From Microbacterium capsulatum (GTDB taxonomy: Bacteria; Actinomycetota; Actinomycetes; Actinomycetales; Microbacteriaceae): DNA of 64,000 nt. The notes beneath the pieces are model-generated. The model was not told the origin of the DNA. It made no database searches and saw only the letters and a list, made by a program, of their open reading frames with translations. The position numbers and the translations under genes were made by a program. Numbering within the stretch: position 1 is the stretch's first letter; every line of letters begins with the position of its first letter. Where the stretch lies: assembly GCF_030865425.1 (NCBI RefSeq), contig NZ_JAVFCB010000007.1, positions 201,235-265,234 on the forward strand, given 5' to 3'. Positions 1-7,814 of this stretch are shown here, one piece after another.

Positions 1-8
1 CGCCGAAC

Positions 9-1319
9 GTGGCCGAGTCAAACCCCCACCAGACCGCGGACAACAAGGCCGCCGACGACAAGGCACCGCAGGGGGACTTCTTCGACCAGCTCCTGGAGAG
101 CCCGGCGAGCCAGCAGTCGTTCACGATCGGCTTCCGCGGCTACGACAAGACCGAGGTCGACGCGCACCTGACGGCCCTCAAGGAGGAGCTGCGCCGCGCC
201 ACCGACTCGACCTCCAAGACCGACGAGCAGCGTCGCGCCGAGATCGCGAAGCTCGAGGCGAAGCACCGCCGCGAGCTCGAGAAGGCGAAGGCCGACCACA
301 GCGCCCGCACCGAGCAGCTCGAGTCCGACCTCGCCACCGCGCAGGCCAAGGTCGCCGAGTCGGCGGCGCAGATCCAGTCCCTGAGCACCGCGCTCGCCGG
401 ATCCCAGGACGACATCGACGAGGCCGCCTCGCGCTCGCAGTTCGAGACCGTGCTGCGCGTCGCCGAGGAGCAGGCGAGCGTCCTCATCCAGAACGCCGCC
501 GTGCAGGCCGAGCGCCTGCTCGAGGCCGCCCGCGAGGAGGCGGCCACCAAGCGCGCCGAGCTCGAGGCGGACGTCGCGCGGATCACCGCGCAGGCCGAGC
601 GCGACGCCGACCAGGTGCGGCTGAAGATGGACACCGAGTTCGCCGCGCACACCGCCCAGGTCGAGCGCGAGGCCGCGCACGCCCAGGAGAAGGTGAACCA
701 CGCCGAGCAGGAGGCGCACTCGATCCGCACCGAGGCCGAGAAGGGCGCGGCAGCCCTGCGCGCGATGGTCACCCGCGAGGCCACCGACCTGCGGGTGTCG
801 GCCGAGCGCGACGTGCGCGAGATGAACGCGCGCGTGCTGGAGATGGAGGAGTCCATCACCCGCCGCCAGGACGACGCGCAGCAGGAGTTCCTCGTGCTGC
901 ACAACCAGGCCGTCGCGCACGCCGAGCGGATCACCGCCGACGCGAACGAGCAGGTCGCCGGATCCCTCGCGCACGCCGAGCGGATCTCCGCGAAGGCCGA
1001 CGACTACGAGCGGCTGATGCGCTCGCAGGCAGGCGCGATCGAGGCCGAGGCGCAGGTCCGCGCCAGGGAGACCCTCGACCGCGCCCGCACCAAGGCCCAG
1101 AAGATCGTCGACATGGTCACCTCGCACACGGCGAACGTGGTCCGCGACGCCGACGACCGCGCCCGTCAGCTGCGCTGGCAGCAGCAGCAGCTCACCAGCT
1201 TCATGGCCGAGGTGCGCGAGCTGATCCGCCCCGACGGCGCTCTCGGCAGCGAGGGATCCGGATCCGCTGCCGCGTTCCTCGAGGAGGCCGAGGAGTCCGA
1301 GGCTCCCGAGGCCGAGTAA
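9..1319 (+). CDS. DivIVA-like coiled-coil protein
   Basis: The protein has 436 residues from a GTG start. Residues about 36-58 (SFTIGFRGYDKTEVDAHL) match the DivIVA N-terminal membrane-targeting motif. Almost all the rest, about 58-400, is Ala/Glu/Arg-rich heptad-like sequence predicted to form a long coiled coil, and the acidic tail is disordered. DivIVA-family proteins act at curved membrane (poles, septum) as scaffolds for cell-wall growth in actinobacteria. This one is a paralogue type (about 430 aa with a long coiled coil) rather than the housekeeping Wag31, which usually sits beside the ftsZ/sep genes. The reading frame stays open upstream to the window edge, so the true start could lie just outside. 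It is followed by a 174-bp gap holding a palindromic repeat. Confidence 0.75.
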   Translation: MAESNPHQTADNKAADDKAPQGDFFDQLLESPASQQSFTIGFRGYDKTEVDAHLTALKEELRRATDSTSKTDEQRRAEIAKLEAKHRRELEKAKADHSARTEQLESDLATAQAKVAESAAQIQSLSTALAGSQDDIDEAASRSQFETVLRVAEEQASVLIQNAAVQAERLLEAAREEAATKRAELEADVARITAQAERDADQVRLKMDTEFAAHTAQVEREAAHAQEKVNHAEQEAHSIRTEAEKGAAALRAMVTREATDLRVSAERDVREMNARVLEMEESITRRQDDAQQEFLVLHNQAVAHAERITADANEQVAGSLAHAERISAKADDYERLMRSQAGAIEAEAQVRARETLDRARTKAQKIVDMVTSHTANVVRDADDRARQLRWQQQQLTSFMAEVRELIRPDGALGSEGSGSAAAFLEEAEESEAPEAE

Positions 1320-1330
1320 GCACTCTTTTC

Positions 1331-1442
1331 GGGGTCGTTGAGCGAGCACCGACGAAGTCGGAGCGAGACGAAACGCGGTGATGCGCGGGAGGCCGCGTTT
1401 CGTCTCGCTCCTCGCTGCGCTCGGGGCTCGCTCAACGACCCC
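1331..1442. repeat. Palindromic repeat family A, copy 1
   Basis: A 17-bp perfect arm at 1331-1347 (GGGGTCGTTGAGCGAGC) pairs with 1426-1442. A second 18-bp perfect arm at 1361-1378 pairs with 1393-1410. The whole forms a two-tier cruciform or hairpin of about 112 bp. A related copy lies at 61941-62046 inside a gene. It sits between the DivIVA-like gene and the Fur gene and may also act as a terminator, although no T-run follows. Confidence 0.85.
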
Positions 1443-1480
1443 GTCTGAACCGCTCCCAGCCTTGCGACAGCGCGCCGATC

Positions 1481-1486
1481 TAGACT
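1481..1486 (+). promoter_or_regulatory. -10 box of Zur gene, leaderless
   Basis: TAGACT stands 7 nt before the ATG at 1494. Transcription would therefore start at or next to the start codon, giving a leaderless mRNA. No convincing -35 box at standard spacing is visible. The same TAGACTCGGGG context recurs before the gene at 24145. Confidence 0.55.
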
Positions 1487-1493
1487 CGGGGGC

Positions 1494-1895
1494 ATGGCTC
1501 AGCGGAACACGTGGCAGCGCGAGCGCGTGCGCGAGGAGCTCGCCGACGCGCGAGGCTTCGTGAGTGCGCAGACCCTGCACGCGAGCCTGCGCGACGCGAA
1601 CACCGGCATCGGTCTGGCGACCGTGTACCGCGCCCTTGCCGGGCTCGCCGCCTCGGGCGAGGCCGATTCGCTGCAGAGCCCCGAGGGCGAGGCGCTCTAC
1701 CGCGCCTGCACCTCGGAGGGCCACCACCACCACCTCATCTGCCGGTCCTGCGGGCTGACCGTCGAGATCGAGGCGACCGACGTCGAGCAGTGGGCCCGGC
1801 GCACCGCCGGCCTGCACGGCTTCCGCGACGCCGAGCATGTGGTCGACATCTTCGGTCTCTGCGCCACGTGCGCCAACGCCGCAGCGGAAGCGTGA
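1494..1895 (+). CDS. zur: Fur-family metalloregulator, Zur-like
   Basis: This 133-residue Fur-family repressor has an N-terminal winged helix (about 1-80, with the typical GLATVYRAL recognition region) and a C-terminal metal/dimer domain. Four consecutive His are followed by CRSCG, and a second pair CATC lies near the C terminus; together these make the structural zinc site of the family. Which metal it senses cannot be read directly. Zur is preferred because it leads an operon with a YraQ-type permease and a TIGR03943 protein, and zinc-independent ribosomal protein genes lie 4.6 kb downstream, a combination seen in zinc-starvation regulons. The next gene starts 7 nt after its stop, so they are probably co-transcribed. 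Fur or Nur specificity remains possible. Confidence 0.8.
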   Translation: MAQRNTWQRERVREELADARGFVSAQTLHASLRDANTGIGLATVYRALAGLAASGEADSLQSPEGEALYRACTSEGHHHHLICRSCGLTVEIEATDVEQWARRTAGLHGFRDAEHVVDIFGLCATCANAAAEA

Positions 1896-1902
1896 CCCCG
1901 GC

Positions 1903-2973
1903 GTGACTGTCCAGGCCCCCAGCCACCGCGCGCCGTCGCGGGACGGATCGACCCTCCCGCACGCCCTGCGCCCGCAGCCGCCGCGGCTGTCGGGGCGCCG
2001 TGCCGTCATCGCCGCACTCGTCGGCGCCGCCGTCGTCGGCGTGCTGGTCGCGATCCAGTTCCTCGCCCCGCACCTGTTCCAGGCGTCGCTGCCGAACCGC
2101 CTGCAGGACGGCCTGACGCTCTCCCTCAGCGTGCTGTTCGAGTCGCTGCCGTTCGTGATCCTCGGCGTGCTGCTGTCGATCGTCGTGCAGGTGTGGCTGC
2201 CGGACGGCCTGATCGAGCGGATCCTGCCGCGCCGCGGCTGGGCGCGCCGGGCGGTGCTGTCGCTGCTGGGCATGCTGATCCCGGTCTGCGAGTGCGGCAA
2301 CGTGCCGTTCGCGCGCGGCCTGATGATGCGGGGGCTCGGGCCGGCCGAGGCGCTCACCTTCCTCATCGCCGCGCCGATCGTGAACCCGATCGTGATCCTC
2401 ACCACCCAGGCCGCGTTCGGCTGGGACGGCGGGATCCTGATCGCGCGGATCGTCGGCGGCTACCTCGTCGCGAACCTGATCGGCTGGGTGTACAGCCGCC
2501 ACCCCGCGCCGGAGAAGATGCTCACCGAGCGGTTCCGCCTCACCTGCGACGTCGTCGTGCACGAGGCCGGCTCCCCGACGCGGCGCAGCCTCGCTCAGTT
2601 CCTCGTCGAGCTGCGCGCGGTCATGCCGGCCCTGATCGTCGGATCCGCCCTCGCCGGCGCCGTGCAGGTGATCGTGCCGCGCGACGTGCTGCTCGCGATC
2701 GGATCCAACCCGCTGCTCTCGGTCGTCGCGATGATCGCGCTGGCGATCTCCGTCGCGATCTGCTCGAACGTCGACGCCTTCTTCGCGCTGTCCTTCGCCT
2801 CGACGTTCTCGCCGGGCGCGATCGTCGCCTTCCTGCTGGTCGGCCCGCTCGTGGACGTCAAGATGATGGCCCTGCTGCGCACCACGTTCACCGTGCGCAC
2901 GCTCGCCGGGATCGTCGGCATCGTGATCCTGTTCGGCTTCGCCCTGGGGATCGGGGTGAACGTCCTTGTCTGA
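1903..2973 (+). CDS. YraQ/DUF318-family permease
   Basis: This is a 356-residue polytopic membrane protein. The GTG at 1903 is chosen because it lies 7 nt after the zur stop; the frame stays open further upstream only inside zur. After a Pro/Arg-rich N-terminal stretch there are about eight hydrophobic segments. The motif PVCECGNVP, with paired Cys near the first domain, and its C-terminal counterpart ICSNVDAFF are diagnostic of this two-domain permease family. Substrates of the family are not settled; transport of a thiol or metal-related compound has been suggested. It overlaps the next gene by 8 nt, and the family is regularly found beside TIGR03943 proteins as here, so the two probably form one complex. 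Confidence 0.8.
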   Translation: MTVQAPSHRAPSRDGSTLPHALRPQPPRLSGRRAVIAALVGAAVVGVLVAIQFLAPHLFQASLPNRLQDGLTLSLSVLFESLPFVILGVLLSIVVQVWLPDGLIERILPRRGWARRAVLSLLGMLIPVCECGNVPFARGLMMRGLGPAEALTFLIAAPIVNPIVILTTQAAFGWDGGILIARIVGGYLVANLIGWVYSRHPAPEKMLTERFRLTCDVVVHEAGSPTRRSLAQFLVELRAVMPALIVGSALAGAVQVIVPRDVLLAIGSNPLLSVVAMIALAISVAICSNVDAFFALSFASTFSPGAIVAFLLVGPLVDVKMMALLRTTFTVRTLAGIVGIVILFGFALGIGVNVLV

Positions 2974-3802
2974 TCACGCGTCCGATCACACGCCGTCCCG
3001 GGCCGGGTCGCTCGGCGCGCGCTGGCTCGGCGCCGGGCTCGCCTCTCTGCTCGCGATCACCACGCTCGTGCTCGCGTTCACCGGCAGGCTCACGCTCTAC
3101 GTCAGCCCCGAGACGGTGTGGTTCGCCGTCGCCGCCGCCGTCGTCACGCTGATCGGCGCGGTCTGGTCGTGCGCGCTCCCGCTCGGCGCGGAGCAGGACC
3201 ACGGTCACGACCACGGTGCGGCCGACGACCACGGCACGGCCGACGACCACGACGAGCACGGGCACGCCCCGCGCCGCCCGGTCCGCCGGATCGCCGGCAT
3301 CGCCCTGGCCGCGACCGGGGGCGTGATCGCCACGGGCGTCGCCGGCGGGGCGCTGCTGCTGCCGCCCGCCGCACTGTCCGTCGACATGGCCATGCAGCGG
3401 GCGCCCGTGGGCAACGTGCTGTTCGCGGGCGCCGACAACGTCGCCCTGGGCGCGAACACCGACACGAGCACCTTCGGGGTGGGCGCGTGGGCGAGCGCCT
3501 TCTCCACGGGCACCCGGCCGGAGAAGTACGATGGCACGACGGTGACGCTCACCGGCTTCCTCACCCCGGACGGGTCCGCGACGGATGACGCCCACCTGAC
3601 CCGCATGGTCATCACGCACTGCGTGATGGATGCGCAGCCCGCCTCCGTGCCGGTGCGGATCAGCGCCTGGAAGGGCCAGTACTCGGTCGGCCAGTGGGTG
3701 CAGGTGAAGGGCACCGTGCGCACGGCGTCCGACGGGAAGCTCTCGATCGTCCCCGCCAGCGTGTCGAAGATCCCGCAGCCGGAGGACCCCTATGAGCACT
3801 GA
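2966..3802 (+). CDS. TIGR03943/DUF1980 membrane protein
   Basis: The protein has 278 residues and starts with TTG inside the end of the permease gene. Two N-terminal membrane spans (about 20-75) are followed by a cytosolic His/Asp-rich loop (about 78-105, HGHDHG-type repeats) that could bind metal. A third span leads to an extracytoplasmic beta-rich domain with a conserved Cys in VITHCVMDAQPASVPVR, the family signature. It is the usual partner of YraQ-type permeases and is translationally coupled to one here. With the preceding Zur-like regulator it supports a role in metal handling, which is an inference. The His-rich loop is an addition not required by the family. Confidence 0.75.
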   Translation: MSDHASDHTPSRAGSLGARWLGAGLASLLAITTLVLAFTGRLTLYVSPETVWFAVAAAVVTLIGAVWSCALPLGAEQDHGHDHGAADDHGTADDHDEHGHAPRRPVRRIAGIALAATGGVIATGVAGGALLLPPAALSVDMAMQRAPVGNVLFAGADNVALGANTDTSTFGVGAWASAFSTGTRPEKYDGTTVTLTGFLTPDGSATDDAHLTRMVITHCVMDAQPASVPVRISAWKGQYSVGQWVQVKGTVRTASDGKLSIVPASVSKIPQPEDPYEH

Positions 3803-5504
3803 CGACGCGGATCGCCCGCTCACCCGGGCCGAACTGCGCGCGCGTCGCGAGGCCGAAGAGGCCGCGGCCGCGGAGTCGGCCGCTCCGGTCGAGCCTGCTC
3901 CGGTTCTCGTGACGGCCCCGGTCGCCGAGCCCGTCGAGGCGCCCGGCCCCCGCGGCACGTCCGGGGCACAGGCCGTGCCGCCCGTCCCGACGCCTCCCGC
4001 TCCGGTCTTCGAGCAGATCCCGGTCGCTGAGCCCGTCCCGGTCGCTGAGCCCGTCCCGGTCGCTGAGCCCGAACAGGCGATCCCCGGCTACGAGGAACCC
4101 GTCTGGCAGCCGCACCCGAGCCCCGAGCCGAGCGGGAAGCGCCGCCGGTTCCCGCTCGTCATCGGCGCCGTGGTCGGCGTGCTCGTGCTCGTCGTCGCCG
4201 GCTTCGGCGTGGTCAGCCTGCTGCAGGGCCCGCGCGTGACCGGGGTGAAGATCGACGCGCAGGCCGCGATCGACGCATCCGGCACCCGCATGATCATCAC
4301 GGCGAGCGAACCGCTCGCGAAGGTGACGGCGCAGCAGGTGACGGTCACCCCGCGCGCCCCGTTCACGGTCGACACCTCCGGCCGCTCGCTGGGGATCCGG
4401 TTCACGGTCCCGCTCGACGACGCCACGAACTACACGGTCACGGTCAAGGACGCCACCGGCACCGACCACCAGCGCACCGGCACGCTGCAGGCGACGTTCC
4501 AGACGCCGAAGTCCTCGATCTTCCTGCTGCAGCGCAACTCCAGCGGCGACGACACGATCTTCCGCACCGACCTCGGCGGCAAGAACGCGGTGCCGGTCTT
4601 CCAGCACGCGAAGATCGACGACTTCCGCTCCACGGCCGACCACCTCGTCATCGCCACGGAGAAGGACGGCACCTCGGAGCTGCTCGTGATGGACCTGGCC
4701 GGCAAGAACCAGCACGAGCTGCCGCTGCCCGGACCGGGGTTCGCCTCGAGCCTGCAGGTCTCGGAGCGCGGCAACCTCGTCGGCTACACGTTCACCGACA
4801 AGGGCATCAGCGCCACGAGCGGCCGGGCCAGCGTGCTGGTCACCCAGTCGCTCACCGGCGACGCGACCCCGCAGATCGTGAAGCTCGCCGGCAAGCTGCC
4901 GAGCGTCGCGGAGTGGGGCTTCGTGCCCGACACCGCGGCCGTGCTGTTCATCGACTTCACCGGCGCTCTCTACGTCGAGGACCGCTCGAGCGCGACCGGA
5001 TCCCCGAGCGCGCTCGGATTCGCGCAGACCATCGAGGGCATCTCACGCGGCACCTACACCGCCATCGTCAGCCGGGCGAACAACCTCGTCGAGCTGAACC
5101 TCGCCGACGGATCCGAGAAGGCGCTCGCCGCGTCGAGCCCCGACTTCGGGGTGCCGAGCACGATCGCGCCGTTCCCGGGCGGCACGCTGCGCCAGGTCAC
5201 CGTGCGCGATGCGAGCGGCCTGCCGACCGGCCAGATCATCACCCGCGTCGACGATAAGGGCAAGGCTGCGAAGCTGTTCACGGTCACCGGGTCGGACGCC
5301 GTCATGCAGGCGTGCCCGTCCCCGAGCGGGCAGTACAGCGCGGTCGTCGTCGCGCCGAACCTGGTGCAGAACCCGTACGACAAGTCGCTGCTGCCGCTGC
5401 CGAGCACGATGCAGACCCACATCTTCGACACGAGGACGGGCAAGGAGCTGGTCGTGCTGTCCGGCTTCGACCCGTCCTGGTGCGCCGCCGCGCCGCGCCG
5501 CTGA
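3792..5504 (+). CDS. Membrane-anchored propeller-like protein
   Basis: I do not recognise this 570-residue protein by name. Residues 1-120 are cytosolic and rich in Ala, Glu and Pro, with a short tandem repeat (PVAEP units near residues 78-95, visible as an 18-bp DNA repeat around 4020-4070). One transmembrane segment follows (about 120-143), then an Ig-like beta domain (about 150-240). The C-terminal domain of about 320 residues has repeating beta-strand patterns resembling a TolB-like or YVTN-type propeller. It is therefore probably surface-exposed and anchored by one helix. It overlaps the TIGR03943 gene by 11 nt and the DNA glycosylase gene by 1 nt, so all are likely on one transcript. 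Confidence 0.65.
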   Translation: MSTDDADRPLTRAELRARREAEEAAAAESAAPVEPAPVLVTAPVAEPVEAPGPRGTSGAQAVPPVPTPPAPVFEQIPVAEPVPVAEPVPVAEPEQAIPGYEEPVWQPHPSPEPSGKRRRFPLVIGAVVGVLVLVVAGFGVVSLLQGPRVTGVKIDAQAAIDASGTRMIITASEPLAKVTAQQVTVTPRAPFTVDTSGRSLGIRFTVPLDDATNYTVTVKDATGTDHQRTGTLQATFQTPKSSIFLLQRNSSGDDTIFRTDLGGKNAVPVFQHAKIDDFRSTADHLVIATEKDGTSELLVMDLAGKNQHELPLPGPGFASSLQVSERGNLVGYTFTDKGISATSGRASVLVTQSLTGDATPQIVKLAGKLPSVAEWGFVPDTAAVLFIDFTGALYVEDRSSATGSPSALGFAQTIEGISRGTYTAIVSRANNLVELNLADGSEKALAASSPDFGVPSTIAPFPGGTLRQVTVRDASGLPTGQIITRVDDKGKAAKLFTVTGSDAVMQACPSPSGQYSAVVVAPNLVQNPYDKSLLPLPSTMQTHIFDTRTGKELVVLSGFDPSWCAAAPRR

Positions 5505-6322
5505 TGGGTGCCGATCCGCGATCCGCCGCCCAGGAGGGATCGGACGCGGGCCTCGCGCCGTCCGCTCCTGAATCGTCCGCCCCGGAGGCGGTGGGCCTGC
5601 GCCGCGCGACCCGCGCCGACCTGCACGCCCTGCCCGTCGAGGTGGCCCCGCGGCTGCTGGGCGCGCGCCTGCGCACGATCGTCGACGGCGCCGAGGTGCG
5701 GATCCGGATCACCGAGGTCGAGGCGTATCACGGAGCGGGGACGGGCGACGTGGCGGACCCCGGATCCCACGCCCGGATGGGCCGGACAGCGCGCAACGCG
5801 ACGATGTGGGGCGAGGCCGGGCATCTGTACGTCTACCTGAGCCACGGGATCCACTCCTGCGTGAACGTGGTCGCCGGGCCCGAGGGGGCGGCGGGCGGGA
5901 TCCTGCTGCGTGCCGGCGAGGTCGAGGTCGGCGCCGAGGTCGCGGCGGCGCGTGCCGAACTCCGTCGATCCGGGGGGTCCTCGGGCCGACCGGCGGCGGC
6001 GGCCGGCCCTTCGACTGAGTTCAGGACGTCGGCGGTCCGGCAGCGCGACCTCGCGCGGGGGCCGGGCCGGTTCGGCCGGGCCTCGGGGCTGCGGCATCCC
6101 CGGCACGACGGCATCGACGCGATCGCCGGCACCGAGCAGGCGGGCGCGCGCGCCGAGCTCTGGCTCGCCGAGCCGCTGGCCGAGGTCGCATCCGGGCCGC
6201 GCGTAGGAGTCGCGGGCACGGCCGGGACGGCCGCATTCCCGTGGCGGTTCTGGATCCCCGGGGACCCGACGGTGTCCCCGTTCCGCTGGGGCCGGGGTGC
6301 GGCGGAGGCCGCAGGGCTCTGA
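5504..6322 (+). CDS. Alkyladenine DNA glycosylase (AAG/MPG)
   Basis: This is a 272-residue protein of the eukaryote-like 3-methyladenine DNA glycosylase family, which excises alkylated purines in base-excision repair. Family blocks seen are LPVEVAPRLLGARL, ITEVEAYHGAGTGDVADPGSH (catalytic Glu/Tyr region), MWGEAGHLYVYLSHGIHSCVNVV and, near the end, PFRWGRG. The ATG overlaps the previous stop. An odd feature is a segment of about 22 residues (SGGSSGRPAAAAGPSTEFRT) between the two halves of the fold. It is encoded by a palindromic DNA repeat, 5957-6022, that also exists between genes at 56.6 kb. The insert replaces a surface loop in frame and need not destroy activity. Confidence 0.85.
   Translation: MGADPRSAAQEGSDAGLAPSAPESSAPEAVGLRRATRADLHALPVEVAPRLLGARLRTIVDGAEVRIRITEVEAYHGAGTGDVADPGSHARMGRTARNATMWGEAGHLYVYLSHGIHSCVNVVAGPEGAAGGILLRAGEVEVGAEVAAARAELRRSGGSSGRPAAAAGPSTEFRTSAVRQRDLARGPGRFGRASGLRHPRHDGIDAIAGTEQAGARAELWLAEPLAEVASGPRVGVAGTAGTAAFPWRFWIPGDPTVSPFRWGRGAAEAAGL
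5957..6022. repeat. Palindromic repeat family C, in-gene copy
   Basis: GAACTCCGTCGA at 5957-5968 is nearly complementary (11 of 12) to TCGACTGAGTTC at 6011-6022, with a G/C-rich spacer. The arms match those of the intergenic element at 56568-56638. This copy lies inside the DNA glycosylase gene and keeps its frame. Confidence 0.65.
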
Positions 6323-6363
6323 GCCCGACACGCCCGGGAACCGATCCGTGCTAGGATGACTCT

Positions 6364-6491
6364 TTGTCTGCGCACACTCCTGTGCGCAGTTCGTATGCCT
6401 CCCCCTCTTGTGCGGTCCCTGAGCTTGTCGAAGGGCGGCCGGGGGAGAGGCGTGCAGACAAGGGATCTTGGGTGAGGCCGTCCGGCCTCAC
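6364..6491 (+). promoter_or_regulatory. Structured leader of rpmB operon
   Basis: The untranslated region before rpmB is packed with pairing elements. A 9-bp stem with loop CTCC lies at 6368-6389. TTGTCTGC (6364-6371) can pair with GCAGACAA (6454-6461). The 6397-6405 segment can pair with 6441-6451, enclosing a common repeat (6414-6435). A 9-bp GTGAGGCCG hairpin at 6472-6491 ends just before the AGAAGGAG ribosome-binding site. The outer and first stems are mutually exclusive. Such a layout suggests feedback control by a ribosomal protein or control by transcription, but no known class was recognised. Confidence 0.45.
6414..6435. repeat. Short repeat family D
   Basis: GGTCCCTGAGCTTGTCGAAG followed by GG is a widely dispersed short palindromic word in high-GC genomes. 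A variant lies at 22036-22052 inside a coding region. Here it forms the loop region of the rpmB leader. Confidence 0.6.
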
Positions 6492-6509
6492 GGTAGAGAA
6501 GGAGTCATC

Positions 6510-6746
6510 ATGGCAGCAGTGTGCCAGGTGACCGGAGCAGTTCCCGGTTTCGGTCACAACATCTCGCACTCGCACCGCCGGACGAAGCGCCGCTTCGACC
6601 CGAACGTGCAGAAGAAGACCTACTACGTGCCGTCGCTCGGTCGTAAGGTCACCCTGAACGTGTCCGCCAAGGGCATCAAGGTGATCGACGCTCGCGGCAT
6701 CGAGAAGGTCGTCGCGGACCTCCAGGCGAAGGGTGTGAAGCTCTAA
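6510..6746 (+). CDS. rpmB: 50S ribosomal protein L28
   Basis: L28 of normal length (78 aa), starting [17 protein letters not shown]. The start is set by AGAAGGAG upstream of 6510. It is a structural protein of the large subunit. It has a single Cys instead of the paired CxxC of zinc-binding L28, so it is the zinc-independent (C-minus) form. The stop and the rpmG start share one base (TAATG), so the two are translationally coupled. The cluster order L28-L33-S14 is the one often placed under Zur control in actinobacteria. No Zur box was visible here, and these may be the only copies. Confidence 0.95.
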   Translation: MAAVCQVTGAVPGFGHNISHSHRRTKRRFDPNVQKKTYYVPSLGRKVTLNVSAKGIKVIDARGIEKVVADLQAKGVKL

Positions 6747-6916
6747 TGGCCAAGAAGGCTCAGGACATCCGTCCGATCATCAAGCTGCGTTCGACGGCGG
6801 GCACGGGGTACACCTACGTGACCAAGAAGAACCGTCGCAACACCCCCGACCGCCTCGTGCTGAAGAAGTACGACCCGGTGGTTCGCAAGCACGTCGAATT
6901 CCGAGAGGAGCGTTGA
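6746..6916 (+). CDS. rpmG: 50S ribosomal protein L33
   Basis: This 56-residue protein begins [20 protein letters not shown] and ends [11 protein letters not shown], which is L33. It lacks both CxxC pairs of the zinc-ribbon form, so it is the zinc-independent variant. Its ATG overlaps the rpmB stop. rpsN follows after 3 nt, with its ribosome-binding site (GAGAGGAG) inside the end of this gene. Confidence 0.95.
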   Translation: MAKKAQDIRPIIKLRSTAGTGYTYVTKKNRRNTPDRLVLKKYDPVVRKHVEFREER

Positions 6917-6919
6917 TCC

Positions 6920-7225
6920 ATGGCTAAGAAGAGCAAGATCGCGCGCAACCAGCAGCGTCAGGCCGTCGTCGACCGCTACGCGGAGCGTCGCGCCGAGCTG
7001 AAGAAGACCCTCATCGACGCCAACGCGACCGACGAGGCCCGCGAGGCCGCCCGCGTCGGCCTGCAGAAGCTCCCGCGCAACGCGTCGCCGGTGCGCCTGC
7101 GCTCGCGCGACGTCATCGACGGCCGCCCCCGCGGTGTCCTCACGAAGTTCGGCATCTCGCGTGTCCGCTTCCGTGACATGGCGCACCGTGGCGAGCTGCC
7201 CGGCGTGACCAAGTCGAGCTGGTAA
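6920..7225 (+). CDS. rpsN: 30S ribosomal protein S14, zinc-free
   Basis: This is the long S14 form of 101 residues with no cysteines. The C-terminal half ([22 protein letters not shown]) carries the family signature. The short zinc-binding S14 of about 61 residues has four cysteines, all missing here. It is the last gene of the three-gene ribosomal operon and is followed by a strong terminator. Confidence 0.95.
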   Translation: MAKKSKIARNQQRQAVVDRYAERRAELKKTLIDANATDEAREAARVGLQKLPRNASPVRLRSRDVIDGRPRGVLTKFGISRVRFRDMAHRGELPGVTKSSW

Positions 7226-7241
7226 GCAGCAGCAGTATTCA

Positions 7242-7269
7242 GGGGCGGGGATCTTCGGATCCCCGCCCC
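7242..7269 (+). terminator. Rho-independent terminator after rpsN
   Basis: A 12-bp perfect G/C-rich stem (GGGGCGGGGATC) with a TTCG tetraloop is followed by TTCT. It is 16 nt after the rpsN stop. Confidence 0.9.
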
Positions 7270-7475
7270 TTCTGCGTTCCCGGAGCCTCCTCGCGGTGTG
7301 ACTGGTGTGACGGATGAGGCGCGACACGCCGCTGTAAAACGTCAAAACCCGCGAAATGACGCGGATTTCCGCGGTTGTGTTGGTACATTCAAGGCGGTCG
7401 CACGACCAAACGGGGAGCATCCGCTCCGCGGAACTCTGACACGAAGCGGCGGGATGCCCGCCGCTGGAGGAAGAC

Positions 7476-7763
7476 ATGGCTGACAAGTCCATCACCAAGA
7501 CCGAGCTCGTCGCGAGCATCGCCAGCGCCACCGGCCAGAGCCAGGCTGCTGTCTCCGGCGTTCTCGACGCCCTGTTCGCCACGGTCTCGGACGCTGTTGC
7601 CAAGGGCAGCAAGGTCTCGATCCCGGGCTGGATCTCCTTCGAGCAGGTCGCGACCGCCGCTCGCACCGGCCGCAACCCGCAGACCGGCGCCGAGATCAAG
7701 ATCCCGGCCGGCAAGCGCGTCAAGGTCACCGCGGGCTCCAAGCTCAAGGCTGCCGTCAAGTAA
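7476..7763 (+). CDS. hup: HU-family DNA-binding protein
   Basis: A complete short HU of 95 residues. It shows the helix pair (about 1-45), GWISFEQV and the DNA-binding arm TAARTGRNPQTGAEIKIPAGKRVKVTAGSKLK. It lacks the Lys/Ala-rich tail of the mycobacterial long HupB. It dimerises, bends DNA and helps organise the nucleoid. The gene stands alone with a GGAGGAAG ribosome-binding site. The TACATT at 7384-7389 is a possible -10 box in an AT-richer patch, and a terminator closes the unit. Confidence 0.95.
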   Translation: MADKSITKTELVASIASATGQSQAAVSGVLDALFATVSDAVAKGSKVSIPGWISFEQVATAARTGRNPQTGAEIKIPAGKRVKVTAGSKLKAAVK

Positions 7764-7777
7764 TCCGGCTCCGCCTC

Positions 7778-7811
7778 GGAAGGCCGCCCCTCCTGCGAGG
7801 GGCGGCCTTCC
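7778..7811 (+). terminator. Terminator after hup
   Basis: GGAAGGCCGCCCCT and its exact complement form a 14-bp stem around a 6-nt loop. It is 14 nt downstream of the HU stop. Confidence 0.85.
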
Positions 7812-7814
7812 TGC

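Noticed and set aside
18..2405. A 795-residue open frame on the minus strand antisense to the DivIVA-like and permease genes
   Set aside because: Long antisense frames are normal at 70% G+C. The translation is Arg/Gly/Leu-rich low-complexity sequence, with no start signal or family match, while the plus strand genes are clear.
6323..6509. Zur box upstream of rpmB
   Set aside because: Searched for an AT-rich palindrome of the TGAAAATGATTTTCA kind; none seen. The region is filled with other stems.
7356..7389. Canonical promoter for hup
   Set aside because: TACATT is a fair -10, but no -35 at 16-19 bp spacing is convincing, so no separate feature was made.
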